From Halobacteriales archaeon QS_5_70_15 (lineage in GTDB: Archaea > Halobacteriota > Halobacteria > Halobacteriales > Haloarculaceae), in NCBI GenBank assembly GCA_003022005.1, contig PXRQ01000090.1, positions 13,154 to 39,149 on the forward strand: a stretch of DNA of 25,996 nt, read 5' to 3'. Shown in pieces: positions 15,871 through 24,251 of this stretch. The position numbers and the translations under genes are program-made. Within the stretch, counting starts at the first letter, position 1; every line of letters starts with the position of its first letter. The notes below the pieces were generated by a model. That model ran no database searches. It saw nothing but the letters and a program-made list of their open reading frames with translations, and was not told the origin of the DNA.

Positions 15871-15884
15871 CATATTTATATATC
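15871..15884 (-). promoter_or_regulatory. AT-rich TATA-like box of the two-HTH gene
   Basis: The minus strand reads GATATATAAATATG, the most AT-rich run in the window. It is about 65 nt upstream of the ATG at 15810, giving a predicted leader of roughly 40 nt that includes the inverted repeat. Confidence 0.55.
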
Positions 15885-16152
15885 TGGACGCGACTCCCGG
15901 GGGGGACGGCCGCCGGAGGCCCTCGACGGTCCGCCACGAGGGAACGGGTGTCTTCGAGGGGCCTCTCCCGGACGTTCGAGGCGGGCCGCTACCGCTCCCT
16001 CCGTGTCGGGCGCACACGAGAGCGTGCAGTTCCATCCGAGAGCGTCGTGACGCCCGTCGGGACGGGGGCGGTCGAGGTGTTCGTCCGGGGCTGTCGGGAC
16101 GCGGCGTAGCGATCGACCCGACTGACTCGACCGACCGGCTCCGGTCGTCGGC
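15885..16152. other. Non-coding stretch between the two-HTH gene and the second folD
   Basis: No supported gene. A long plus-strand open frame passes through, but its translation is Arg/Gly-rich here and is antisense to folD further on, so it is a shadow. Apart from the promoter elements on its left and the repeat element on its right I see nothing in it. Confidence 0.5.
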
Positions 16153-16237
16153 TCATACGGACGGTTGTAACGATTTACCGGTGCTCGCTCGGACGGGGTC
16201 GGCGATCATCGGTAAAAGACTACGGCCGTCCGTCTCA
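16153..16237. repeat. Stop-codon-associated inverted-repeat element, copy 7 (85 bp, nested palindrome)
   Basis: Outer ends TCATACGGACGG and inverted TGAGACGGACGG. Inner arms TTTACCGGTGCTCGC and GGCGATCATCGGTAAA form a second palindrome. On the minus strand the element starts with the TGA stop of the second folD (16235-16237). The element aligns along its length with the copies at 10605 and 24249. Confidence 0.75.
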
Positions 16238-17131
16238 GCTCCCGGGGGCGTCCGCTCCCGCCCGGCGTTCGGCCGCGAGGCTGACGTTCTCGAGGAGCGC
16301 CGCGAGCGTCACCGGTCCGATCCCGCCCGGGACGGGCGTGATCGCCGAGACGACCTCGCGTGCGCTCTCGAAGGCGACGTCGCCCACGACCTCGTGGCCC
16401 CGGTCGGTTCCCGCCTCGCGCCGGTTCGCGCTCGCGTCCACGACGGCGGCGCCGGGCGAGAGCATCGACCCGTCGACGAGTTCCGGGACGCCGGCGGCGG
16501 TCACGACGACGTCGGCCCCGCGGGTGACGGCACCGGGGTCGTCGGTTCGGGAGTGACAGACGGTCACGGTCGCGTTTCCCGGCACCCGATCCTGGAGAAG
16601 GCGGTTCGCGAGCGGCCGCCCGATGACGGCCGAGCGCCCGACGACGGCGACGTCGCGTCCCTCGACCCGGACGTCGTAGGTGACGAGGAGACGGACGACG
16701 GCGGCCGTCGTCGCGGGAACGAACCGGGGATCGCCGGCCACGAGTCGGCCCAGGTTCGCCGGGTGCAGGCAGTCGACGTCCTTCCGGGGATCGATCCGCT
16801 CCCGGACGTCGGCAGTGTCGACGTGATCGGGGAGCGGAACCTGGACGAACACGGCGTCGACCGCGTCGTCGGCCGAGAGCCGCTCGACGGCGCGGTGGAG
16901 CCGCGACGCCGGATCGGTGGGATCGACGCGGACGTCCCGCGTCGCGATGCCGACCGCCGCGCAGGCTTCGTGTTTCAGCTCCACGAACCGCCGGTCGCCG
17001 GGGTCGTCGCTCATCAGGACGGTCCCGAGCGTCGGCGCCCGTTCGCGCTCGACGAGCCGCTCGACCCGCGCTTCGACCGTCCCGCGGATTTCTGCCGCCA
17101 CCGGCTCGCCGAGCAGCCGTTCGCTCTGCAC
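16235..17131 (-). CDS. Divergent second FolD paralog
   Basis: From a GTG at 17131 this is 298 residues, the normal FolD length. The Rossmann motif VVGRSAVIGRP (164-174 region) and PVPGGIGPVT are kept, as are the catalytic-type Lys53, Gln97 and Asp120. The folate pocket differs from the copy at 6865: Tyr becomes Phe49 (RRFVELK), KDVDGF becomes KDVDCL, and the PCTP loop becomes PATT (139-142). The enzyme may have altered balance between dehydrogenase and cyclohydrolase activities, a different substrate, or may be decaying. The open frame extends upstream to 17383 but without FolD similarity, so the GTG that aligns with the other FolD start is preferred. The stop lies in a repeat element. Confidence 0.85.
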   Translation of the reverse strand: MQSERLLGEPVAAEIRGTVEARVERLVERERAPTLGTVLMSDDPGDRRFVELKHEACAAVGIATRDVRVDPTDPASRLHRAVERLSADDAVDAVFVQVPLPDHVDTADVRERIDPRKDVDCLHPANLGRLVAGDPRFVPATTAAVVRLLVTYDVRVEGRDVAVVGRSAVIGRPLANRLLQDRVPGNATVTVCHSRTDDPGAVTRGADVVVTAAGVPELVDGSMLSPGAAVVDASANRREAGTDRGHEVVGDVAFESAREVVSAITPVPGGIGPVTLAALLENVSLAAERRAGADAPGS

Positions 17132-17470
17132 GTCGGGGGATGGTGGGTGAGCCGCTTGAAGCTTCCCCGGGAACCGTCGGGCCGTGACGAGTCGGGAACC
17201 GGACGGTCGATCCCCGGGTGCTCCGCGCACGGTGGCGACCGCCTCGCCGGTTGGGCCGACCGGATCGGCCCGGAACTCGCGGGCGAGAGCCGAGATCCCG
17301 GGAGACCGTCGACGCCGGCATTCGCCCTCGCTCGACGCCCCCTCGCTGTCGAACGCTGAACGGCATATCGAACTGTCGGGCATCGAACACTCGGTCGCAG
17401 AGCTGCGGCCTCCGACCCCCGCCGCCCGGGGAGCCGTACGCCTATCAGTCCCCGGGTCGCGCTATCCGGC
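17132..17470. other. Intergenic region between divergent folD paralog and amidohydrolase
   Basis: No gene is assigned. The minus-strand frame of the FolD paralog stays open across most of it and would add an 84-residue Arg/Pro-rich extension that looks non-coding. A CTATCAG patch at about 17441-17448, roughly 27 nt before the ATG at 17471, may be the plus-strand promoter. Confidence 0.45.
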
Positions 17471-18427
17471 ATGGACGGTCAGGACACCGGGGGCGCCCCC
17501 CGGTCGGACGACGGGCACGTCGCGGCGGACCACGACGCCGACGGGGACGGGTCGCGTCCGGCCGGGACGACGGCCGACGGGGCGGGAGTCGACCCGCGGT
17601 TCGCCGGCGCGACGGACTGCCACGTCCACCTCATGCCCGAGCGGCTGATGGCCGCCATCCGGGAGGCGCTGAACGACGCGGCCGGATGGGAGTTCCCACA
17701 TCCCGTCGACCGGGGGGGCATCGAGTCGGTGCTCCGGGCCCACGGCGTCGAGCGGTACGTGGCACTGCCGTACGCCCACCGGGCCGGCATCGCCCGGGAG
17801 CTGAACGACTGGGTGCTCGACTCGGCCGCCGACTCCGCGATGGCGGTCCCGTTCGCGACGGTCCACGGCGAGGACGAGGTCCGGGAGGTGGTCCGCGAGG
17901 CCTTCGAGGCCGGCGCGCGGGGCCTAAAGTTCCAGTGTCCCGTCCAGGAGTGCGGCCCGGCGGACCCTCGGCTCGACCCCGCGTTCGAACTCGCCGCCGA
18001 GTACGACCGGCCGATCCTGTTCCACGCGGGCACGGCCCCGATGTTCCGCGACTCCCCGCACGTCGGCCCGGAACCCTTCCGCGAGTTCGTCGACTCCTAT
18101 CCGGAGGTGCGGGCCTGCTGTGCCCACATGGGCACGTTCGAGTGGGAGGCGTTCGTCGAGATCGCCCGCGCGAACGAGTCGGTCTACCTCGACACCTGCT
18201 TCGCGATGGCGACGGTGGTCGGCGAGTACGTCGACTTCGATCCCGCGTCGGTACCGGACTCGGTGTTCGAGGAGCTCGCAGGCAGGGTGATGTACGGTTC
18301 GGACTTCCCGAACATGGCCCACGACTACGTCCGCGAGCGCGAGGGACTGCTCGAGCGGGACCTGAGCGACGGGGCGTTCGACGCGCTGTTCCGGGGGGCC
18401 GCGGCGAGCTTCCTCGGGGACGAGTAG
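17471..18427 (+). CDS. Amidohydrolase-2 family metal-dependent hydrolase (ACMSD-like TIM barrel)
   Basis: The 318-residue protein has an unusually long acidic N-terminal leader (about 45 residues rich in Asp, Gly and Ala) before the barrel. Metal ligands are visible: HxH at His51/His53 in TDCHVHL, His185 in ILFHAGTAP, His219 in CAHMG and the final Asp268 in YGSDFP. This pattern fits the amidohydrolase-2 branch, which includes decarboxylases and lactonases. The substrate cannot be read from the sequence. The ATG at 17471 is the only good upstream start. The PQQ-type propeller gene begins 39 bp downstream on the same strand, suggesting cotranscription. Confidence 0.85.
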   Translation: MDGQDTGGAPRSDDGHVAADHDADGDGSRPAGTTADGAGVDPRFAGATDCHVHLMPERLMAAIREALNDAAGWEFPHPVDRGGIESVLRAHGVERYVALPYAHRAGIARELNDWVLDSAADSAMAVPFATVHGEDEVREVVREAFEAGARGLKFQCPVQECGPADPRLDPAFELAAEYDRPILFHAGTAPMFRDSPHVGPEPFREFVDSYPEVRACCAHMGTFEWEAFVEIARANESVYLDTCFAMATVVGEYVDFDPASVPDSVFEELAGRVMYGSDFPNMAHDYVREREGLLERDLSDGAFDALFRGAAASFLGDE

Positions 18428-18466
18428 GGAGAAGACACTCGCACCCGGGAGGGGGAACGCGCGACC

Positions 18467-19602
18467 GTGCCCTCCGAGGAGGCCCCGTTCGGGGCGTCAG
18501 CCATCGGGCCGAGCCGCCGACAGGTGCTGGCCGGTGCCGGCCTCCTCGCCGCCGCGGGTGCGGCCGAACTGGTCCCGCTCGGCGGCGTCGAGGGCTGGAC
18601 GCCGCGAGAGGACACGTGGCCGCTCGCCCGGTACGACCTCTCGAACGTCGCGAGCATCGACGCCACGCCGCCGGCGGACCCGTCCGTCGCGTGGTCCCAC
18701 GAGGACCTCCCGAGCGGTCGGCTCGCGCTCCGCGACGGGACCCTCTATTCGGCGGTCGCCGACGAGATACTCGGGGTCGTGTTCGACCTCGTGACCCTCG
18801 ACCCGACGACCGGCGAGCGGGGCTGGCAAGCGGGGCTCCCGTTCGAGGCGACGTCGCTCCGGGTCGCCGATGGGGGCGTCTTCGTCGGCTACGACGGTGG
18901 CGCCGCGGGCTTCGCCGCCGACACCGGGTGGCGCCGCTGGCGGCGAGCGGGGAACGCGAGCGGGCCGTACCTCGCCCTCCACGGCGGTGACCGCTACGCG
19001 ACGGAGGGTCTCGGTTCGTCCGCCGGTTCGCGGGCCGTGACCTGCTGGACGTACCGCTCCGGTCCGGTCCCGACGTCCGGTGGGAGAGCGGCCCGCCCGC
19101 GACCGACGCCGTCGGACCGCCCGCGGTGTCCGGCGCCCGTGTGCTGCCCGGACAGCGGGCCCACGGCGGCCCGGGGGTCGTGGCCTGTCACCGCGACTCG
19201 GGGACGGTGACCTGGACGGCCGTCGGCGATGCGGACGGGGAGATCGGAGCGACGGGCCTCGCGGTCGCCGACGGCGTCGCCGTCGCCGGCCTGCTGTACG
19301 GCCGCCCCCGCGACGTCGAACGGGGCGGAGTGGCCGCTCCGGACACGGAGGACGGGGCCGTCCGCTGGACGGTCGCGCTGGGAGACCGGTACGCTACCGA
19401 CGTCGCGGTCGCGGGCGACCTCGTGCTGGTCGGCCTGTCGGGCACGGGCCCCGTCGCGGACCCCGTGCGAGCCTTCGACCTCGAGGCGGGGACGGAGCGC
19501 TGGCGCGTCGCCCTGCCGGTCGGGGTCGCCGCCGTCGCCCCGGTCGAGGGGACGGCGGTCGTCGCGTGCCGGGACGGATCGGTCCACGCACTGCGGGACT
19601 GA
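18467..19602 (+). pseudogene. PQQ-type beta-propeller protein with Tat signal, frameshifted
   Basis: Starting at a GTG (18467), the N-terminus has a twin-arginine signal (PSRRQVLAGAGLLAAAG), so export by Tat is expected. Repeated propeller blades follow (LTLDPTTGERGWQ-like and GVFVGYDGG). Near 19000-19030 the blade pattern leaves this frame and continues in the frame that ends with the TGA at 19600-19602, with blades such as RDSGTVTWTAVGD, TEDGAVRWTVALGD and ACRDGSVHALRD. The shift is equivalent to loss of one base. Joined, the protein would be about 378 residues, a normal single propeller. It is either a recent pseudogene or a sequencing/assembly error. It may be co-transcribed with the amidohydrolase. 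Propellers of this type often act as extracytoplasmic scaffolds; no enzyme activity can be claimed. Confidence 0.8.
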
Positions 19603-19617
19603 CTCGCCCGCTCTCCC

Positions 19618-20625
19618 TCAGACCGCCCGCTCGACGGCGTCTGTGGCCCGGTCGACGTCCTCGCCATCCACGTCCAGGTGGGTGCAGAACCGGACCCGGT
19701 GCTCGCCGAACTTCGAGGCGAGGACGCCCTCCTGTTCGCACCGCTCGAGGAAGGATTCGGCCGGGGGCTCCGTGTCCGCGAGGACGATGTTCGTCTCCGG
19801 TTCCGGAACCGAGAGCCCCTCGATACGGTCGAGCCCCGCCGCGAGCCGCTCGGCGTTGGCGTGGTCCTCGGCCAGCCGCTCGCGGTTCTCCAGGGCGACC
19901 AGGCCGGGCGCGGCGATGATCCCCGCCTGTCGCATCCCGCCGCCGAGCAGCTTCCGGACCCGCCTGGCCGACTCGACGAACGCCTCGCTGCCGGCGATCA
20001 TGGAGCCGACGGGCGCGCCGAGCCCCTTCGAGAGGCAGAACATCACGCTATCGACCTTCTCGGTGATCCGCGAGGCGGGGACGTCGAGGGCGGTCGCGGC
20101 GTTGAACAGCCGGGCGCCGTCGAGGTGGACCGGGACGCCGAGCTCGTGGGCGGTCTCGCACGCGGTGTCGACCGCCTCGGGCCCGATGGCGGTCCCGCCC
20201 TTCGAGTTGTGGGTGTTCTCGAGACACACGAGGCCGGTACCGGGTCGGTGGTCGTCGCCCTCGACGTACCCCTCGCGGACCAGTTCGGGCGTGAGGACGC
20301 CCCGTTCGCCGCCGTCGAGGGGCCGGGTCTGTGCTCCGGCGTGCTGGGCGATGCCGCCGAGCTCCCACTTGAAGACGTGGCTCTCCCGCTCGACCAGCAC
20401 CTCCTCGCCGCGGTCGGTGTGGGTCCGGATGGCGGCCTGGTTCCCCATCGTCCCCGTCGGGACGTACATCGCGGCCTCGGTCCCGACGAGTTCGGCGGCG
20501 CGCCGCTCCAGCTCGTTGACGGTCGGGTCCTCGCGGTAGACGTCGTCCCCCACCTCGGCGTCGCGGGCGGCCTCGCGCATCGCCCCGCCGGGGCGGGTGA
20601 CGGTGTCCGAACGCAGGTCGATCAT
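19618..20625 (-). CDS. ltaE: Low-specificity L-threonine aldolase, PLP-dependent
   Basis: This 335-residue fold-type I PLP enzyme begins with the family N-terminus IDLRSDTVTRPG. The motifs GDDVYREDPTVNELE, the PLP-stacking region TGTMGNQ, ENTHNSKGG, the aspartate in VHLDGARLFNA and the Schiff-base lysine in FCLSKGLGAPVGS are all present, so it looks intact. It cleaves L-threonine or L-allo-threonine to glycine and acetaldehyde, linking to one-carbon metabolism through glycine. The start at 20625 is supported by a TATA-like box 27 nt upstream, implying a leaderless mRNA. It is convergent with the broken propeller gene and follows the HVO_0234-like gene. Confidence 0.93.
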   Translation of the reverse strand: MIDLRSDTVTRPGGAMREAARDAEVGDDVYREDPTVNELERRAAELVGTEAAMYVPTGTMGNQAAIRTHTDRGEEVLVERESHVFKWELGGIAQHAGAQTRPLDGGERGVLTPELVREGYVEGDDHRPGTGLVCLENTHNSKGGTAIGPEAVDTACETAHELGVPVHLDGARLFNAATALDVPASRITEKVDSVMFCLSKGLGAPVGSMIAGSEAFVESARRVRKLLGGGMRQAGIIAAPGLVALENRERLAEDHANAERLAAGLDRIEGLSVPEPETNIVLADTEPPAESFLERCEQEGVLASKFGEHRVRFCTHLDVDGEDVDRATDAVERAV

Positions 20626-20647
20626 ACACCCGGTTCCGGGTCGAGAC

Positions 20648-20657
20648 GCATATACGA
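20648..20657 (-). promoter_or_regulatory. TATA-like box of ltaE
   Basis: The minus strand reads TCGTATATGC, centred about 27 nt before the ATG at 20625. Spacing is right for a leaderless transcript. Confidence 0.55.
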
Positions 20658-20684
20658 CGCGGTTTCCCGGAGTCGGGGGCGGCG

Positions 20685-21500
20685 TCACTCCGGAGCCACG
20701 ACGGCGATGGCCCGCGCGTCGCCCAGTCCGAGCGGCCGGTCGCGCCAGGCGTCCTCGGCGGGGTCGTACGCGAGCAGCGTCCCGTCCCCGGTGACGGCGT
20801 AGGTCGTCTCGGCCCGGGCGACGTCGACGACCCGGCCCTCGACCGGGAGGTCGACGGCGGCCCAGTCGTCCGGCGCCCCGCGGCGCTCGTAGAGGGCGTC
20901 GTCGGTGGCGGCGTGGGCGCGCTCGCCGTCGGCGGCGACCGTCCGGAAGTCGCCGTCGTGGGCGTCCATCCAGCCGTTGCCGAGGTAGTAGAGCCCGTCG
21001 TCGGTGGCGGCGACCGGGAGGCCCGCGCTCGCGACGTCGCGGGCCGACCGGAGGCCGACGTGGGTACCGTCGAGCCGGTGGACGCCGCTCGCGGCCGCGA
21101 GCAGGTCGCCGTCGACCGCCCGCACCCCCTCGAGTTCGCAGAGTGCCGTCCATCCGTCCCCATCGAGGCGGGCGACCCGCCCGTCGCCCGCGGCGACGAC
21201 CCCCTCGTGGACTCCGACGGCCGTCGCCGGCCCGAACCCGGTCGGCTCGAACGACGGGTCCTCGTCGGCGGCTCCCGACGCGAGGAGGACGTCCCCGCCG
21301 GTGGCGACGGCGAGGCGGCCTTCCCCCGCGGCCACGTCCCGGGCGTCACCGCGCCAGGCCAGTCCGAACTCCCCGACGAGGCCGTCCGAGACGGCGACCC
21401 GCGCGAGGCCGACGCCGCAGACGACGAACGCCTCCGACCGCCCCGAGGTGGCGGCGTACACCCGCTTTTCCTCGAGCGTGATGTCCTTCTCCGCACTCAT
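20685..21500 (-). CDS. HVO_0234-like beta-propeller protein
   Basis: From the ATG at 21500 this is a 271-residue soluble protein without a signal peptide. The N-terminus (KDITLEEKRVYAATSG) and the repeated short strands (GVGLARVAVSDGLVGEFGLA, ATGGDVLLASG, ATDDGLYYLGNGW, GDGTLLAYDPAED) suggest a beta-propeller. I associate it with the haloarchaeal HVO_0234 family from memory. The in-frame open region upstream to 21701 is Arg/Ser-rich and probably not translated. No catalytic residues are evident. It is separated from the downstream ltaE start by about 60 bp on the same strand, and ltaE has its own promoter-like box. Confidence 0.72.
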   Translation of the reverse strand: MSAEKDITLEEKRVYAATSGRSEAFVVCGVGLARVAVSDGLVGEFGLAWRGDARDVAAGEGRLAVATGGDVLLASGAADEDPSFEPTGFGPATAVGVHEGVVAAGDGRVARLDGDGWTALCELEGVRAVDGDLLAAASGVHRLDGTHVGLRSARDVASAGLPVAATDDGLYYLGNGWMDAHDGDFRTVAADGERAHAATDDALYERRGAPDDWAAVDLPVEGRVVDVARAETTYAVTGDGTLLAYDPAEDAWRDRPLGLGDARAIAVVAPE

Positions 21501-21719
21501 ATCCGTGGGTCGGCCGGGGCGGGGAAAGGGGTACCGACCCCGGGCGGACGGGTGGGACCTCGTCGCGGGGCTCGCCCGCGACCCGGGCTTCGAGCCGCTC
21601 GACGTCGGCGACCGCTCGGCGGCGGTCCACATAGAGACCCTTGCGCGGCCCTGAATCAACCTCGTTACCTCCCGCGGAACCGCGCGTTCGCGTTCCTCCA
21701 CACGGCCCGCTGACCGCGA

Positions 21720-22423
21720 CTACCCCACCGGATCGACGGGGGTGACCGTCTCGCGGTAGCGACGGTAGGTTCGGTCAGCCCACCGGTATGCCTCGGTCGC
21801 GTCGCTGAGGAGCATCCCCGCGACGCCCCCCTGTGGCCCGTAGGCGAACAGCGCCGCGACCGCCCGGTCGTCGTCGACGAACAGGCCGAACTCGAGCGGC
21901 TCGTCAGTCCGGAGGAGGTCGAACCCCTCCGTCCGGAGCGCCTCGTCCAGCCGGTCGTACTCCCGGCCGGTCGTGGATGTCGGGGAGGAACCGCGGCACC
22001 GCGATTGGCGAGAGCACCCGGTAGTCGTGTGACGGGCTCGACTCGGTGTCGAGCCGGTCGAGCGGTCGCTCGGGGGCGTGCGGCGATGCGAGGACCAGGT
22101 GCCCCCGCTCGACGAACGCCAGCGGAACCACGAGGTCCTCCGGGAGCGACTCGACGAGCGGCCTGGTCGCCTCCAGCCGTTCGACCCGCGCGGCGTACTC
22201 GCTGTGGCGACGGTGGACGAGCGCCCCGTACTGGGTGAGCCGGTAGCGGCCGTCGTCGGCCTGGCGGACCAGCCCCTCCGCCTCGAGCTCCCGGAGCGAC
22301 TTGTAGGCGGTCGACCGCGAGACGTCGAGTTCGTCCCTGAGGTCGCGCTGATCCATCGGCCCCGGAGCCAGCGTGTCGAGCACCCGCTCGCGGCGAGTCG
22401 TCCGCCGATCCCCGTTCGGTCAT
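21720..22423 (-). pseudogene. Winged-HTH transcriptional regulator, frameshifted
   Basis: The N-terminal half, read from about 22383, is a clear winged HTH (MDQRDLRDELDVSRSTAYKS, then LREL EAEGLV and wing DGRYRLTQYG), followed by VPLAFVERGHLVLASPHAP. The frame then breaks near 21962-21972: after PDIHDRP the continuation EYDRLDEALRTEGFDLL lies in another frame and runs to the stop at 21720, with LEFGLFVDDDRAVAALFAYG. The shift equals one inserted base in a GGCCGGG run. A second problem is at the 5' end: the best ATG (22423) is in a different frame from the HTH, whose own frame opens only at 22419 and has a GTG at 22383. An intact form would be about 230 residues, a common haloarchaeal regulator layout. 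The ligand is unknown. Confidence 0.72.
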
Positions 22424-22856
22424 CGCCGGCGGTTGGGGGGCACCGTTCAAAGGTGTGTCTATACGTCCGACGCGTCCGATTCACCCGGACGAGTCCGATC
22501 GGAAGACCCGTGTGTCCTGAACGGAACGGCGGTTCGGGGAGTAAAGCGATACGGATCGGGATCGGAGGGGGTACCGGGGAGATGGCAGGCCCGCTGACTC
22601 CGGGCGGCCGTCGGGGGAGAGACGGTCGCCGACGCGGTCCAGCCGCCCACCCCGCCCACCCCGCCTACTGTGGTCCCCGCCGAACCGCCGCCGCCGAGCG
22701 CCCGGCCACGGTCCCCGGCCGGTTACGCGGTCCGGCGATCGGTCACGATGCCCCCGACGGGCTCGTTTCCCGCCCTGCCGGCCGATCGCCGACGGCTTCG
22801 GTCCTCTACCACTGACTCCGGAACCCCTTTGTCCGGGGCACACGGAAGGGCTTTCG
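22424..22856. other. Non-coding stretch upstream of the phosphosugar mutase gene
   Basis: No gene is assigned. A three-unit 9-bp near-repeat (CCGCCCACC) lies at 22643-22669. A purine-rich GGAAGGG about eight bases before the ATG at 22857 may be its ribosome site. All long frames crossing this region have Arg/Pro/Ser-rich translations. Confidence 0.45.
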
Positions 22857-24251
22857 ATGGAGGTATTCGGGTCGAGCGGGGTCAGGGGGACCGTCGGCGA
22901 GACCATCACGCCGACGTTCATCGGACAGATCGCCCGCGCGGCCGGCAGCGAGTGGCACAGCGCCGGCAACGCCGCGGCCGCCATCGCCCGCGATACCCGC
23001 CGGACCGGCGAGATGCTGGCGGACGCCGCCGCGGCCGAGCTCGCCTCCGTGGGCTGTGACGTCCGCCGGCTGGGGGTCGTCCCGACGCCGGGGACCCAGG
23101 CCTACTGCGCCCGCGAGGGCGTCCCGGCGCTGATGATCACCGCCAGCCACAACCCGCCGCGGTACAACGGGGTGAAGCCCATCGGCCCGGACGGTCACGA
23201 GCTCTCCCGCGACGCGCTGGAGCGGATCGAATCCCGGCTCCTCCGCAGCGACCGCGACGGCAGGGGCTCGTCGGTCGCGTGGGACCGGGTGGGGAGGACG
23301 GCACGGGTCGACGGCACGCGCCGCCGCTACATCGAGGAGCTGCTGTCGGCCGTCGACCGCGAGGCCATCGCGGCGGCGGATCTCACGGTGGCGCTGGATC
23401 CCGGTCACGGCGCGGGGGCGACCACCTCGCCGGAGTTCCTCCGGAAGCTCGGCTGCGAGGTCGTCACGATCAACGCCCAGCCCGACGGCGACTTCCCCGG
23501 ACGGGACCCCGAGCCGGTCGAGGAGAACCTCTCGGAGCTGGGCGAGCTCGTCCGGGCCGCCGACGCCGACGTCGGCATCGCCCACGACGGCGACGCCGAC
23601 CGGGCGATCTTCTTCGACGAGCACGGCGCGTACCTGGAGGGCGACGCGATGCTGGCCGCGCTCGCCGCCGCCGTGCTCGAGCCGGGCGACGCCGCCGTCT
23701 CGGCGGTCAACGTCTCACAGCGGCTCGTCGACGTCGCGAGCGAGGCGGGCGCGGACCTCGAGCTCACGCCCATCGGTTCGACGTACATCGTCACCCGCAT
23801 CCTCGAACTGATCGGGGAGGGCCGGCGGGTCCCGATCGCGGGCGAGGGGAACGGCGGGGTGCTGTTCCCGCCCTACCGCCCCGCCCGCGACGGCGCCTAC
23901 ACCGCCGCGCGGTTCCTCGAACTGCTGACCGACCGCCAGGCGAGCGAGGTCGTCGCCCCCTACGACGACTACGAGAACGTCCGCGTCAACCTCTCCTACG
24001 AGGAGTCCTCGACGAAGGAGACGATGCTCGAGGCCACCGAGCGGTACGCCCGCGAGGCGGACGCCGAGCTGACGACCATCGACGGCTACCGACTCGACTA
24101 CGGCGACGCGTGGGTGCTCGCGCGTCCCTCCGGAACGGAGCCGCTCGTACGGGTGTACGCCGAGGCCCGCTCCCGCGACCGCGCCTCGGAGCTCGCCGCG
24201 GGGATGCGCGAGGCGCTCGAGACGGCCGTGGAGGGGACGCCCGCCGACTGA
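22857..24251 (+). CDS. glmM: Phosphoglucosamine/phosphomannomutase family protein (GlmM-type)
   Basis: The 464-residue protein starts with the characteristic MEVFGSSGVRGTVGE. It has the phosphoserine loop ITASHNPPRYNG (serine about residue 98), the metal loop AHDGDADRA (about 241-249), the sugar loop GEGNGG (about 329-334) and the phosphate-binding RPSGTEPLVRVYAE near the C-terminus. All four catalytic loops are present, so it looks active. Haloarchaeal GlmM isomerises glucosamine-6-phosphate and glucosamine-1-phosphate for UDP-GlcNAc synthesis, used in glycoconjugates. A phosphomannomutase role cannot be excluded. The stop codon TGA is the first three bases of a repeat element. Only the general family can be called with high confidence. 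Confidence 0.9.
   Translation: MEVFGSSGVRGTVGETITPTFIGQIARAAGSEWHSAGNAAAAIARDTRRTGEMLADAAAAELASVGCDVRRLGVVPTPGTQAYCAREGVPALMITASHNPPRYNGVKPIGPDGHELSRDALERIESRLLRSDRDGRGSSVAWDRVGRTARVDGTRRRYIEELLSAVDREAIAAADLTVALDPGHGAGATTSPEFLRKLGCEVVTINAQPDGDFPGRDPEPVEENLSELGELVRAADADVGIAHDGDADRAIFFDEHGAYLEGDAMLAALAAAVLEPGDAAVSAVNVSQRLVDVASEAGADLELTPIGSTYIVTRILELIGEGRRVPIAGEGNGGVLFPPYRPARDGAYTAARFLELLTDRQASEVVAPYDDYENVRVNLSYEESSTKETMLEATERYAREADAELTTIDGYRLDYGDAWVLARPSGTEPLVRVYAEARSRDRASELAAGMREALETAVEGTPAD

Noticed and set aside
15866..17359. A 497-codon plus-strand open frame across the second folD
   Set aside because: It is antisense to a clear FolD gene and has no domain pattern; it is a shadow frame.
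17132..17383. N-terminal extension of the second FolD by about 84 residues
   Set aside because: The extension is Arg/Ser/Pro-rich and absent from the other FolD; the GTG at 17131 gives the normal FolD length and alignment.
22643..22669. Short 9-bp tandem repeat considered as a CRISPR or origin iteron
   Set aside because: Only about three units with no spacers and no replication or cas gene nearby; best treated as simple sequence.
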